Below, piece after piece: positions 7,713 to 16,718 of a stretch of 59,844 nt of DNA (positions are counted from its first letter, which is position 1; every line of letters begins with the position of its first letter). The DNA comes from Mycobacterium colombiense (GTDB lineage Bacteria; Actinomycetota; Actinomycetes; Mycobacteriales; Mycobacteriaceae). Under the pieces are notes generated by a model, which was not told where the DNA came from, did not search any database, and was given only the letters and a program-made list of their open reading frames with translations. The stretch lies in assembly GCF_003284975.1 (NCBI RefSeq), contig NZ_QMEU01000024.1, forward strand, positions 1-59,844, given 5' to 3'. The position numbers and the translations under genes are program-made.

Positions 7713-8486
7713 TCAACGCCCACGCCACTGCGGTTTGCGCTTCTCGGCCCAGGCCCGCAATCCCTCGGCGACGTCTTCGGTCGCACCGGCCACCTTGCGC
7801 ATGGTCTCGCCGAAGCGCACCGATTCGATCCAGCCCATGTCCGCGGTCCGCCACGCCACTTCCTTGGTCGCCCGCTGGGCCAGCGGTGCGGCCTCGGTGA
7901 GCGTGCGGGCCCACGCCTGGGCTTCGGCCTGCAGCTGGTCGGGCTCGACCAGCTTCCAGACCAGACCGATCTCCTTGGCCCGCTCGGCGCTCATGGGTTT
8001 TCCGGTCAACAGCAACTCCATCGCGTTGGCCCAGCCCACCCGTTGCGGGAGTCGGATGGCCCCGACGATGGTGGGCACCCCGATCGACACCTCGGGGAAA
8101 CAGAACGTGGCCTCGGTGCTGGCGATGACGAAGTCGCAGAACAACACCCCCGTCACCCCGTAGCCGATGCAGGGACCGTGCACGGCGGCGATGGTCGGCT
8201 TGAACAGTTCCATGCCGGATTCGAAGGAGTTGATGGTCGGCTTCTCCCAGAAGGTGCCACCGAAGGTCCCGACCGAGCCTTCCCCGTCCTTGAGGTCGCC
8301 GCCGGCACAGAAGACGCCGCCGTTGGCCGTCAGGATGCCGACCCAGGCGTCCAGGTCGTCGCGGAAGCGATCCCAGGCGGCGTTGAGGTCCTGGCGGAGC
8401 GCGCCGTTGATGGCGTTGCGGGCCTCCGGGCGGTTCAGGGTGATGGTGGCAACGTGGTCGTGCAGCTCATAGGTGACCAGACTCAT
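7713..8486 (-). CDS. Enoyl-CoA hydratase/isomerase family (crotonase) protein
   Basis: 257 residues from ATG 8486. Crotonase fold: ATITLNRPEARNAI at the start, an oxyanion-hole motif FCAGGDL near residue 60, and AAVHGPCIGYGVTG for the second oxyanion strand. The two glutamates of classical hydratases are not both evident at the usual sites (the second region reads CFPEVSIGVPTIVGA, with one Glu), so the reaction may be hydration, isomerisation or another acyl-CoA step. Mycobacteria encode many such EchA paralogues; which one this is cannot be told from sequence alone. Confidence 0.85.
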   Translation of the reverse strand: MSLVTYELHDHVATITLNRPEARNAINGALRQDLNAAWDRFRDDLDAWVGILTANGGVFCAGGDLKDGEGSVGTFGGTFWEKPTINSFESGMELFKPTIAAVHGPCIGYGVTGVLFCDFVIASTEATFCFPEVSIGVPTIVGAIRLPQRVGWANAMELLLTGKPMSAERAKEIGLVWKLVEPDQLQAEAQAWARTLTEAAPLAQRATKEVAWRTADMGWIESVRFGETMRKVAGATEDVAEGLRAWAEKRKPQWRGR

Positions 8487-8545
8487 CACTGCAGACTATT
8501 GCGCCACGCCGACGCCCTCGCCACACGCCGGGAAACCAGCCCACG

Positions 8546-9568
8546 TCATGGCGTGCGCGGGCGGCGAAAGTCATGGAACGCGCCAAGGCGCCCAACGGTT
8601 TTCGCGGGCAACCGCTTGATGTCGTCGAAATGCACATGCACCCGCTCGAAGGCTTTGACCCGTTCGGCTTTGACCTTCTTGGTGTAGGTCCGCCGATCCG
8701 CCATCGTCAGGTCCGCGTCGTCGGTGAATGCGCCGAGCAGGGCGCGCGGGTACAGGCGCTCCACCAGGACGACGTTGATCTCGGCGCACATCACCAGCGC
8801 CACCGAGGCGAGGAACAGAAACGCCAACGCCCCCAACACCAGTGCGAACACGCTATTGGTGGCGCTGGCCCTTTTCACGGTGTGCGCCACGTAGCCGGCG
8901 CCGAACCACTGCAGCATCTGCCAAATGAACGCCGCGGCAACCGCTCCGGGCCACACCTGCCGGTAGGTCAGTGCGCGTGCGGTCGTCACGCGAAAGGCCA
9001 CCAGGCAGATCATCGTGTTGATCGCCACTGCGGCCAGTGCGAGGCCGAACTTGCTGAAGACGCCGAGCGCGCTGGTGGCGTGGCCCGCCGCGGCCAACAC
9101 CGTGGCCGCGATGGCGGCCGAGCCGAGCACCAACAGCAACAGCAGGCTACGCAGCCGGGACCGAATCGGGTTGGGGCGCTTGTGCTTCGGTACCGCCCAC
9201 ACCGTGTCCATCGCGTTTTGCAGCGCCTGTCCCACGCCCAGGCCGCCGTAGAGCGCGCCGAGCAAGCCGACGGCCACGCCCACCGCTCCGCCGCTGAGCC
9301 CCTGGGGGTGGTGCAGCTGGTCGCCGAGTACCGGGAACTGGCTCAGGGTGCTGTGCAGCACCTGCGCCTGCAGATCGGGTCTGCCGGCCAGCACCACCCC
9401 GAGGCCGGTGGTCAGCAGCAGCAGCAGCGGAAACAGCGACACCAGCCCGTAATAGGTGATCAGGGCGGCGAGGTAACCGCCCTGATCGTCGTTGTACTTG
9501 TAGACGACACCGACGATCACGCCGACGACTCGATTCCGTCGCTGCAGCCTGTCCAGCCAACCGACCAT
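8546..9568 (-). CDS. YihY/BrkB-family inner membrane protein
   Basis: 340 residues with six or so membrane helices: YLAALITYYGLVSLFPLLLLL, the GGAVGVAVGLLGALYGGLG block, LLLLLVLGSAAIAATVLAA, LALAAVAINTMICLVAF, VWPGAVAAAFIWQMLQWF and VFALVLGALAFLFLASVALV. The G-x-x-Q-A-L-Q-N-A-M-D-T-V-W motif after helix 3 is characteristic of YihY/UPF0761 (once misnamed RNase BN). The charged C-terminal tail of about 60 residues is cytoplasmic. The molecular role of the family is not settled. It is divergent from the hrpA gene. Confidence 0.88.
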   Translation of the reverse strand: MVGWLDRLQRRNRVVGVIVGVVYKYNDDQGGYLAALITYYGLVSLFPLLLLLTTGLGVVLAGRPDLQAQVLHSTLSQFPVLGDQLHHPQGLSGGAVGVAVGLLGALYGGLGVGQALQNAMDTVWAVPKHKRPNPIRSRLRSLLLLLVLGSAAIAATVLAAAGHATSALGVFSKFGLALAAVAINTMICLVAFRVTTARALTYRQVWPGAVAAAFIWQMLQWFGAGYVAHTVKRASATNSVFALVLGALAFLFLASVALVMCAEINVVLVERLYPRALLGAFTDDADLTMADRRTYTKKVKAERVKAFERVHVHFDDIKRLPAKTVGRLGAFHDFRRPRTP

Positions 9569-9697
9569 CGCCGATCACTTCCCCCGCAAGCCGGCATCCA
9601 AAGTCGATGCACTCGCCACCTGATACCCGGATTCAGCTGCCGTCAACCTCGCCGGTCACCTCAGTGCATTGGGGTTGCGGCCGGTGGGGCGCCTATC

Positions 9698-12600
9698 GTG
9701 GCAGCAGTGGCCGAACCGTCTGTAGCGCAGTTGCGCACCCAGCTTGACGGTGTGACGCTGCACGACGCGGCCCGCTTCGGCCGGCGCCTGAAGAATTTCC
9801 GCGGGGCCCCGCCCGAGAAGCTGCGCAGGCTGGCCGACCAGATCGCGGCCGCGCAGGCGGTCGTCGCCGCGCGCCAGGCCGCGGTGCCCCCGATCGCCTA
9901 CCCCGACCTGCCGGTCAGCGAGCGGCGGCAGGAGATCGCCGACGCGATCCGGGCGAATCAGGTGGTGGTGATCGCGGGGGAGACCGGATCGGGGAAGACC
10001 ACCCAGCTGCCCAAGATCTGCCTCGAGGCCGGCCGCGGTGTCCGCGGAACCATCGGACACACCCAGCCGCGCCGGCTGGCCGCCCGCACCGTCGCGCAGC
10101 GCATCGCCGACGAGCTGGGCAGTCCGCTCGGCGACGTCGTCGGCTACACGGTGCGGTTCACCGACCAGGTCAGCGACCGCACGCTGATCAAGCTGATGAC
10201 CGACGGCATCCTGCTCGCCGAGATCCAGCGCGACCGCCGCCTGCTGCGCTATGACACCCTGATCCTCGACGAGGCCCACGAGCGCAGCCTCAACATCGAT
10301 TTCCTGCTCGGTTACCTGCGCGAGTTGCTGCCGCGCCGGCCCGACCTGAAGGTGATCATCACCTCGGCGACCATCGAGCCGCAGCGCTTCGCCGCCCACT
10401 TCGGTGGAACCGAACATGGGCCCAGCGGCGGAGCCGAGCACGGATTCAGCGCCAACGCGCCCATCATCGAAGTGTCGGGACGCACCTATCCGGTGCAGAT
10501 CCGCTACCGGCCGCGCGAGGTTGCCGTGCCGGTCGACACGCAGGACGATCCCGACGACCCCGACCACGAGATCGTGCGCACCGAGACCCGCGACGAGGTC
10601 GAGGCGATCGTCGACGCCATCGCCGAGCTCGAGACCGAGCCGCCGGGGGACATCCTGGTCTTTCTGTCGGGTGAGCGCGAAATCCGAGACACCGCAGAGG
10701 CTTTAAGCGGCGCCCTCAAACACACCGAGGTGCTTCCGTTGTACGCCCGGCTGCCCACCGCCGAGCAGCAGAAGGTGTTCGCCCCCCATACCGGGCGCCG
10801 CGTCGTGCTGGCGACCAACGTCGCCGAGACGTCGTTGACCGTGCCCGGGATCCGCTACGTGATCGACCCGGGCAACGCCCGCATCTCCCGTTACAGCCGG
10901 CGCCTGAAGGTGCAGCGGCTGCCGATCGAGCCCGTCTCGCAGGCGTCCGCCGCGCAGCGGGCCGGCCGGTGCGGCCGGGTGGCGCCCGGCGTGTGCATCC
11001 GGCTGTACTCCGAACAGGACTTCGCGACCCGGCCGCGCTACACCGATCCCGAGATACTGCGGACCAACCTGGCGGCCGTGCTGTTGCAGATGGCGGCGCT
11101 GGCGCTCGGCGACATCGACGAGTTTCCCTTCCTCGACCCGCCAGACCGCCGCAGCGTGCGCGACGGTGTGCAGTTGCTGGCCGAGCTGGGCGCGTTCGAC
11201 CAGCACGGCGCGATCACCGACCTCGGCCGCCGCCTCGCGCGGTTGCCCGTCGACCCGCGGCTGGGCCGGATGATCCTGCAGGCACAGGCCGAGGGATGTG
11301 TGCGCGAAATGCTGGTGCTGGCCGCTGCGTTGACGATTCCCGACCCCCGGGAGCGGCCCAGCGACCGCGAGGAGGCGGCCCGCCAAAAGCATGCCCGTTT
11401 CGCCGACGAGCACTCCGACTTCATGTCCTATCTCAACCTGTGGCTCTATTTGCGAGAGCAACGGAAATTGTTGTCCGGCAATGCGTTTCGGCGGATGTGC
11501 CGTTCGGACTTTCTGCACTATCTGCGCATCCGCGAGTGGCAGGACCTGGTCGGGCAGCTGCGCAGCATCGCTCGCGACCTGGGAATCGTGCAGGACGCCG
11601 CGTCCGACGAGCCGGCCGATCCGGCCCGGGTGCACGCGGCGCTGCTCGCCGGGCTGCTGTCGCATGTGGGTATGCGCCGCGAAGACACCCGCGAGTATCT
11701 GGGCGCGCGCAACTCGCATTTCGTGCTGGCGCCCGGCTCGGCGCTCACCAAGCGGCCCCCGCGCTGGGTCGTCGTGGCGGAGCTGGTCGAGACCAGCCGG
11801 CTCTACGGGCGCACCGCCGCCCGCATCCAGCCCGAGCTCGTGGAGCGGGCCGCCGGTGACCTGGTGCAGCGCACCTACAGCGAACCCCATTGGGACGCCA
11901 AGCGCGGCGAGGTGATGGCCTACGAACGGGTGACGCTGTACGGGCTGCCGCTCGTCGCGGGCCGCCGGGTCGGATACGCACGCGTCGAGCCGGTGTTGGC
12001 GCGGGAACTGTTCATCCGCCACGCGCTGGTCGAAGGCGACTGGCAGACCCGTCACCACTTCTTTCGCGACAACGCACGGCTGCGCGCGGAGCTCGAGGAG
12101 CTGGAAGAGCGCGCCCGGCGACGCGACCTCCTGGTCGGCGACGACGAGATTTATGCGCTCTACGACGCCCGCATCCCCGCCGATGTCGTCTCGGCGCGGC
12201 ACTTCGACGCCTGGTGGAAAAAGCAGCGCCACCAGACGCCGGACCTGCTCACCTTCACCCGCGCCGACCTGCTGCGCACGAAGGAGACGGCCGACGCGGA
12301 TCGGCCGAACACGTGGCGGACGGGCGATGCCGCGCTGCCCCTGACCTACCGCTTCGAGCCCGGCGCCGCTGACGACGGCGTCACCGTGCACGTGCCGATC
12401 GACGTGCTGGCCCGCCTGGGCGGCGACGAGTTCGCCTGGCAGGTGCCGGCGCTGCGTGAGGAGCTGGTGACCGCGCTCATCCGCTCACTGCCGAAAGACT
12501 TGCGCCGCAACTTCGTTCCCGCCCCCGACACCGCGCGCGCGGTGCTGGCGGCGATCGACCCGGGCGGTGAGCCGCTGTTGCCGGCGCTGCAACGCGAGTT

Positions 12601-13666
12601 ACGCCGTCGCACCGGGGTATTGGTGCCCGTCGACGCCTTCGACCTGGACAAGCTGCCGTCGCATCTGCAGGTGACGTTCGCGGTCGAGTCCGCTGACGGC
12701 GCCGAGGTGGCGCGCGGCAAGGATCTGCGGGTGCTGCAGGAACGCCTCACGACGCCGGCCCAGCAGGCCGTCGCCCATGCGGTCGCCGGTGATCTGGAGC
12801 GAACCGGGTTGCGCGGCTGGCCCGAGGCCCTCGACGAACTGCCGCGGGTCATGGCGCGCACGGTCGGCGGGCGCACCGTGCGGGGCTTTCCCGCATTCGT
12901 CGACGCGGGCGGCGGCGTGGACCTGCGCGTGTACGCCACGTCGTTCGAGCAGGAGCAGGCGATGCGACCCGGGATCCGGCGGTTGATTCGCCTCAGCGTC
13001 GCGTCGCCGACCAAAGCCATTGTGCGTCAACTTGATCCGCGCACCCGGTTGGTTCTCGGCAGCAATCCGGACGGTGACCTGTCCGCGCTGCTGGACGACT
13101 GCGCCGACGCCGCGGCCGACGCGCTCGTGTCGGCGCCGGTGTGGACGCGCGCGGAGTTCGCCGCGCTGCAGCAGCGGGCGGCAAAATCCTTGTCGCCCAC
13201 CACCGTCGACATCGTGGGCCGGGTCGAGAAGGTGCTGACCGCCGCCCAGGAAGTGCAGCTCCTGGTGCCCGCGAATCCGCCGGCCGCGCAGGCCGATGCT
13301 ATCGCCGACGTCCGCGCGCAGCTGGATCGGCTGTTGCCGGCCGGTTTCGTCACCGCGACTGGGGCCGCGCACCTCGTCGATCTCGCCCGCTACCTGCTCG
13401 CGATCCGCCGCCGCCTCGAAGGCCTGGCCCGTGCGGTCCAGGCCGATCGGGAGCGCATGCAACGGGTGCACGCGGTGCAGGATGCCTACGCCGAGTTGGT
13501 GCGCGAGCTGCCGCAGGCGGCCAAGGCGGCCGCCGACGTCCGGGATGTCGGGCGTCAGATCGAGGAATTCCGGGTGAGCCTGTGGGCCCAGCAACTCGGC
13601 ACGCCCCGCCCGGTCAGCGAGCAGCGGATCTACCGCGCGATCGACGCCCTGCGCGACCGCTGGTGA
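9698..13666 (+). CDS. hrpA: ATP-dependent RNA helicase HrpA (DEAH box)
   Basis: 1322 residues from GTG 9698 (alternative GTG 9707), close to the roughly 1300 of E. coli HrpA. Walker A is GETGSGKTT with K100, DEAH is at 191-194, the SAT motif follows in VIITSATIEPQRF, and the helicase-C motif is SLTVPGIRYVIDPG...QRAGRCGR. HA2/ratchet, OB-fold and the large C-terminal DUF3418 region complete the HrpA architecture. HrpA unwinds RNA and in E. coli resolves stalled or collided ribosomes. An insertion between the two RecA domains contains a short GTEHG/GAEHG tandem (about residues 238-250). The reading frame stays open for a further 1.1 kb upstream, but that part is antisense to the YihY gene and is not coding. 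Confidence 0.95.
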   Translation: MAAVAEPSVAQLRTQLDGVTLHDAARFGRRLKNFRGAPPEKLRRLADQIAAAQAVVAARQAAVPPIAYPDLPVSERRQEIADAIRANQVVVIAGETGSGKTTQLPKICLEAGRGVRGTIGHTQPRRLAARTVAQRIADELGSPLGDVVGYTVRFTDQVSDRTLIKLMTDGILLAEIQRDRRLLRYDTLILDEAHERSLNIDFLLGYLRELLPRRPDLKVIITSATIEPQRFAAHFGGTEHGPSGGAEHGFSANAPIIEVSGRTYPVQIRYRPREVAVPVDTQDDPDDPDHEIVRTETRDEVEAIVDAIAELETEPPGDILVFLSGEREIRDTAEALSGALKHTEVLPLYARLPTAEQQKVFAPHTGRRVVLATNVAETSLTVPGIRYVIDPGNARISRYSRRLKVQRLPIEPVSQASAAQRAGRCGRVAPGVCIRLYSEQDFATRPRYTDPEILRTNLAAVLLQMAALALGDIDEFPFLDPPDRRSVRDGVQLLAELGAFDQHGAITDLGRRLARLPVDPRLGRMILQAQAEGCVREMLVLAAALTIPDPRERPSDREEAARQKHARFADEHSDFMSYLNLWLYLREQRKLLSGNAFRRMCRSDFLHYLRIREWQDLVGQLRSIARDLGIVQDAASDEPADPARVHAALLAGLLSHVGMRREDTREYLGARNSHFVLAPGSALTKRPPRWVVVAELVETSRLYGRTAARIQPELVERAAGDLVQRTYSEPHWDAKRGEVMAYERVTLYGLPLVAGRRVGYARVEPVLARELFIRHALVEGDWQTRHHFFRDNARLRAELEELEERARRRDLLVGDDEIYALYDARIPADVVSARHFDAWWKKQRHQTPDLLTFTRADLLRTKETADADRPNTWRTGDAALPLTYRFEPGAADDGVTVHVPIDVLARLGGDEFAWQVPALREELVTALIRSLPKDLRRNFVPAPDTARAVLAAIDPGGEPLLPALQRELRRRTGVLVPVDAFDLDKLPSHLQVTFAVESADGAEVARGKDLRVLQERLTTPAQQAVAHAVAGDLERTGLRGWPEALDELPRVMARTVGGRTVRGFPAFVDAGGGVDLRVYATSFEQEQAMRPGIRRLIRLSVASPTKAIVRQLDPRTRLVLGSNPDGDLSALLDDCADAAADALVSAPVWTRAEFAALQQRAAKSLSPTTVDIVGRVEKVLTAAQEVQLLVPANPPAAQADAIADVRAQLDRLLPAGFVTATGAAHLVDLARYLLAIRRRLEGLARAVQADRERMQRVHAVQDAYAELVRELPQAAKAAADVRDVGRQIEEFRVSLWAQQLGTPRPVSEQRIYRAIDALRDRW

Positions 13667-13820
13667 TCGATGTTCCCCGCCACTTCCAACCTATAGCGCA
13701 ACCGGGGGCTTGCCGCAAGGCCCGGGTGCTGATGCAAAATCGCTGTCCTCAACCAGAATTCAATCGAATCGGGGTAGCGAAGTGGGCGTTTGGGGGTCTG
13801 CGGGGAACTCGCACGGCGAC

Positions 13821-15296
13821 ATGGAGCACGCGGTGCTCATTGTCGGGGGCGGCCCGACGGGGCTGATGCTGGCGGGCGAACTGGGTTTGGCGGGAATCGA
13901 CGCCGCCATAATCGAGCGGCGCACCAGCCAGGACCTAGTCGGGACGCGGGCCGGCGGGCTGCATGCCCGCACCATCGAGGTTCTCGATCAGCGCGGCATC
14001 GCCGATCGGTTTCTGTCCCGGGGTCAGGTGGCTCAAGTCGCCGGCTTCTCCCAGATCCGATTGGACATCAGTGACTTTCCCACCCGGCATCCCTACGGAC
14101 TCGCGCTGTGGCAGAACGAGATCGAACACATCTTGGCGGACTGGGTCGACGAGCTGGGCGTGCCGATCTATCGGGGCGAAGAGGTGGCGACCGTCGCGCA
14201 GGACGACGACGGCGCCGACGTCGGACTGTCCGGTCACCGGATGCTGCGGGCGCAGTATGTCGTGGGGTGCGACGGCGGACGCAGCATCGTCCGCAAGGCG
14301 GCCGGCATCGAGTTTCCAGGCTGGGAGGCGACCACGAGCTATTTGCTCGCCGAAGCCGAAATGGATTCGGCGACCGGGCAATCCCCACAGTGGGGCATCC
14401 GCCACGACGCGCTCGGCGTCCATGCCCTCTCGGTTGCCGAGGAGGGGGGACCGGTTCGAATCATGGTCACCGAGCGGCGCCTCGGGCCGCCGTCCGAACC
14501 CACGCTGCGCGAGCTGAGTGAGGCGCTCGTCGCCGTATACGGGACCGACTACAAGATCCACAGTCCCGCTTGGATTTCCCGGTTCACCGACGCGGCGCGA
14601 CAAGCCGCGGACTATCGGCGCGGACGGGTTCTGCTCGCCGGCGACGCCGCGCATATCCATCACCCGGTGGGCGGGCAAGGCCTGAATACAGGCGTGCAGG
14701 ATGCGGTGAACCTGGGCTGGAAGCTGGGCCAGGTGGTCACCAAAACATCACCCGACAGTCTGCTGGACACCTATCACGCCGAACGGCATCCGGTCGCCCA
14801 GCGTGTGCTGCGCAACGCGTTGGCGCAGATGGCGCTCCTTCGCCCCGACGACCGCACCCAGGCGCTGCGTGACACCGTGACCGAGCTGCTCGACATGGAC
14901 GAACCCCGCGCGCGGTTCGCGGCGATGATGTCGGGCCTGGACATCCGCTACGACCTCGGGGAGGCGCACCCGCTGGTGGGGCGCCGCATGCCCGACCTGG
15001 ATCTGCTCACCGCCGACGGTTCGTCACGCGTGTTCGACCTGCTGCGAGACGCCCGTCCGGTGCTGGTCAATTTCGGCGACGCCGGCGCCGTCGACATCAT
15101 GTCCTGGGCGGACCGGGTGCGCCTGGTCGACGCCAAACATGTTGGTTTGTGCGAACTTCCGGCGCTAGGGGCGGTCAGCGCACCACCCGCGGTGCTGATC
15201 CGACCGGACGGGCACGTCGCCTGGGTCGGCGCCCGCACCGACGCGGCGCTGCACCGTGCCCTCGGCACCTGGTTCGGGCCGCCCGTCGCGACCTGA
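13821..15296 (+). CDS. FAD-dependent aromatic-type monooxygenase
   Basis: 491 residues from ATG 13821 (an in-frame GTG at 13782 is possible). Class A flavoprotein monooxygenase: the Rossmann motif VGGGPTG at 8-14, the DG region VGCDGGRSIVRKAAG, and the FAD-ribityl motif LLAGDAAHIHHPVGGQGLN with D275. A C-terminal thioredoxin-like domain (after about residue 385, LVGRRMPDLDLLTADG...) as in PheA/TfdB-like and rifampicin-monooxygenase-like enzymes ends the protein. It should use NAD(P)H and O2 to hydroxylate an aromatic or polyketide-like substrate, which is unidentified. A palindromic CTTGCCGCAAGG sits about 110 bases upstream. Confidence 0.88.
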   Translation: MEHAVLIVGGGPTGLMLAGELGLAGIDAAIIERRTSQDLVGTRAGGLHARTIEVLDQRGIADRFLSRGQVAQVAGFSQIRLDISDFPTRHPYGLALWQNEIEHILADWVDELGVPIYRGEEVATVAQDDDGADVGLSGHRMLRAQYVVGCDGGRSIVRKAAGIEFPGWEATTSYLLAEAEMDSATGQSPQWGIRHDALGVHALSVAEEGGPVRIMVTERRLGPPSEPTLRELSEALVAVYGTDYKIHSPAWISRFTDAARQAADYRRGRVLLAGDAAHIHHPVGGQGLNTGVQDAVNLGWKLGQVVTKTSPDSLLDTYHAERHPVAQRVLRNALAQMALLRPDDRTQALRDTVTELLDMDEPRARFAAMMSGLDIRYDLGEAHPLVGRRMPDLDLLTADGSSRVFDLLRDARPVLVNFGDAGAVDIMSWADRVRLVDAKHVGLCELPALGAVSAPPAVLIRPDGHVAWVGARTDAALHRALGTWFGPPVAT

Positions 15297-15390
15297 GGCC
15301 GACCGCGCCCGCGCCAAAAAGGTGACTTGTGTCGGCCCGCGCAGGGTGTAACGTGCGTGTTCGCTGTTCAAGAGCAGGAAAGCACTCACC

Positions 15391-16368
15391 GTGGACATGG
15401 CAACCGAGCAACCGCCGACGGCGCCGCAGGATTGGGCCGAGGCCCAACCCTTGCTCAGGCCGGTGCTGCGCCCGCAGAGCTACGTCAATCACCTGGTCAA
15501 CGCCGGTGCCCAGCCGTGGGTGCGCCCGGTGTTTCCCTTCATCAACGAGATGGTCGTGGTCGACCTGCCGACCGTGCGAGCCATGGTGACCCCGGCGGAA
15601 ACGGGCGCCTGGGGCATCACCGGCGATCAGGCCTTCGCGGTCGCCCGGGAGAACCTGTCGGCGCAGCAGCAGACCTTCGCGCCGGGTGAGAAGTTCCTGT
15701 TGAAGGACGCCGACGGCGGCACCTATATCGATTCGATGATCCTGGCCACCGGGTGGCTGGGATCGCTAGCGGTGGCCGGCGGCCCCCGTCCGCTGGTGTT
15801 TTTCCCGGGCGACGGTGTCTTGCTGCTGGGCACCGACGCGCCCGACGACGCCGGGGACCTCTTCGAGGTCGCCGAGCAGATGTACCTCGATGCCGAGCAG
15901 CCGATCTCGCCGCAGGGCTACACCATCGAGGGCACCATCATCGCGCCGTTTGATCAGGCCGGCCCGCACCCGCTGCGCGAGCTGGCGCTGCGGGCCCGAA
16001 CCCTTTTGGCCACAAAGGAATACCGCCATCAGACCGAATTCCTGCGGGAGCACTATGAGCGCGAATTGTTCCCGCAATACGTCGGCGACGCACAGATGAT
16101 TGAGACGGCCTGGGGCCGGCGCAGCACCGCGGCGTGGGGTCAGGGCATCCCGTGGGAGCTGCCGCAGACCGACTACGTGACTTTTCTGGTCGGCGATCCG
16201 TCGAACGTGTCCGACAAGTTCACCGTGCCATTCGCCACGGTTGTCGACGTGGTGGGCATCCTGCCCGTTGCAGGAATCAGTCCGGTCCGCTACCGGGCCA
16301 ACGAATGGCCCGCGCCCGAGCTGCTGGCGACGCTGAAGGCGCACGCCATCGACCTTCCGGGCGAATGA
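15391..16368 (+). CDS. Conserved hypothetical protein, 325 aa
   Basis: A soluble, acidic protein with no signal peptide or membrane helix, starting at GTG 15391 (AGGAAAG about a dozen bases upstream) or ATG 15397. Notable segments are LKDADGGTYIDSMILATGWL, FFPGDGVLLLGTDAPDD and a helical middle (ALRARTLLATKEYRHQTEFL). No catalytic motif or family was recognised. It follows the FAD monooxygenase by 94 bases on the same strand but without overlap, so joint transcription is possible and unproven. Confidence 0.65.
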   Translation: MDMATEQPPTAPQDWAEAQPLLRPVLRPQSYVNHLVNAGAQPWVRPVFPFINEMVVVDLPTVRAMVTPAETGAWGITGDQAFAVARENLSAQQQTFAPGEKFLLKDADGGTYIDSMILATGWLGSLAVAGGPRPLVFFPGDGVLLLGTDAPDDAGDLFEVAEQMYLDAEQPISPQGYTIEGTIIAPFDQAGPHPLRELALRARTLLATKEYRHQTEFLREHYERELFPQYVGDAQMIETAWGRRSTAAWGQGIPWELPQTDYVTFLVGDPSNVSDKFTVPFATVVDVVGILPVAGISPVRYRANEWPAPELLATLKAHAIDLPGE

Positions 16369-16399
16369 GCGTGCTCGGCTGAGCCGGGCCGGCGGCCGA

Positions 16400-16570
16400 T
16401 CAGTCCGGCGGCTCGTTGGTGGCACCTCGGACGGCCGCTTGCTCCCGGTCGCTGCGGTTGCCGGGAACGCCTTCGGCTTCGCTCTCCTCGGTAACCTTCT
16501 CCTCGAGCTGGTCGACGATGTTTTCCAGCTCCTGCGCGCGGCTCAGCGGGTCTTTGTCGGGTTTGGTCAT
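16400..16570 (-). CDS. Small acidic hypothetical protein, 56 aa
   Basis: Starts at ATG 16570 with GGAAAG a few bases upstream. The open frame extends further upstream to 16660, but that part has no suitable start. The sequence MTKPDKDPLSRAQELENIVD continues into a Glu-rich helix and a disordered charged tail. No domain recognised. It is divergent from zwf, with about 150 bases between the starts. Confidence 0.55.
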   Translation of the reverse strand: MTKPDKDPLSRAQELENIVDQLEEKVTEESEAEGVPGNRSDREQAAVRGATNEPPD

Positions 16571-16718
16571 ATCGCTTTCCAAATGAGCGTGGGTGGGGGA
16601 CGGGCCCCGGCGCCGGGAACCCGCCGCTATTCCATACCCGATCGGGCGATCGCTAACCAAAATCGGCGGCCGCGAGACGGACGAGACACAGCGCCGCGAC
16701 GGTGGAAGTATCGCAAGA

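Noticed and set aside
8573..9697. Open plus-strand frame continuous with hrpA, giving a 1697-residue protein
   Set aside because: This part is exactly antisense to the YihY gene, is Gln/His/Arg-rich and has no family pattern; HrpA homologues begin near 9698.
10703..12391. 562-codon open frame on the minus strand
   Set aside because: Lies within hrpA and shows only GC-driven low-complexity composition.
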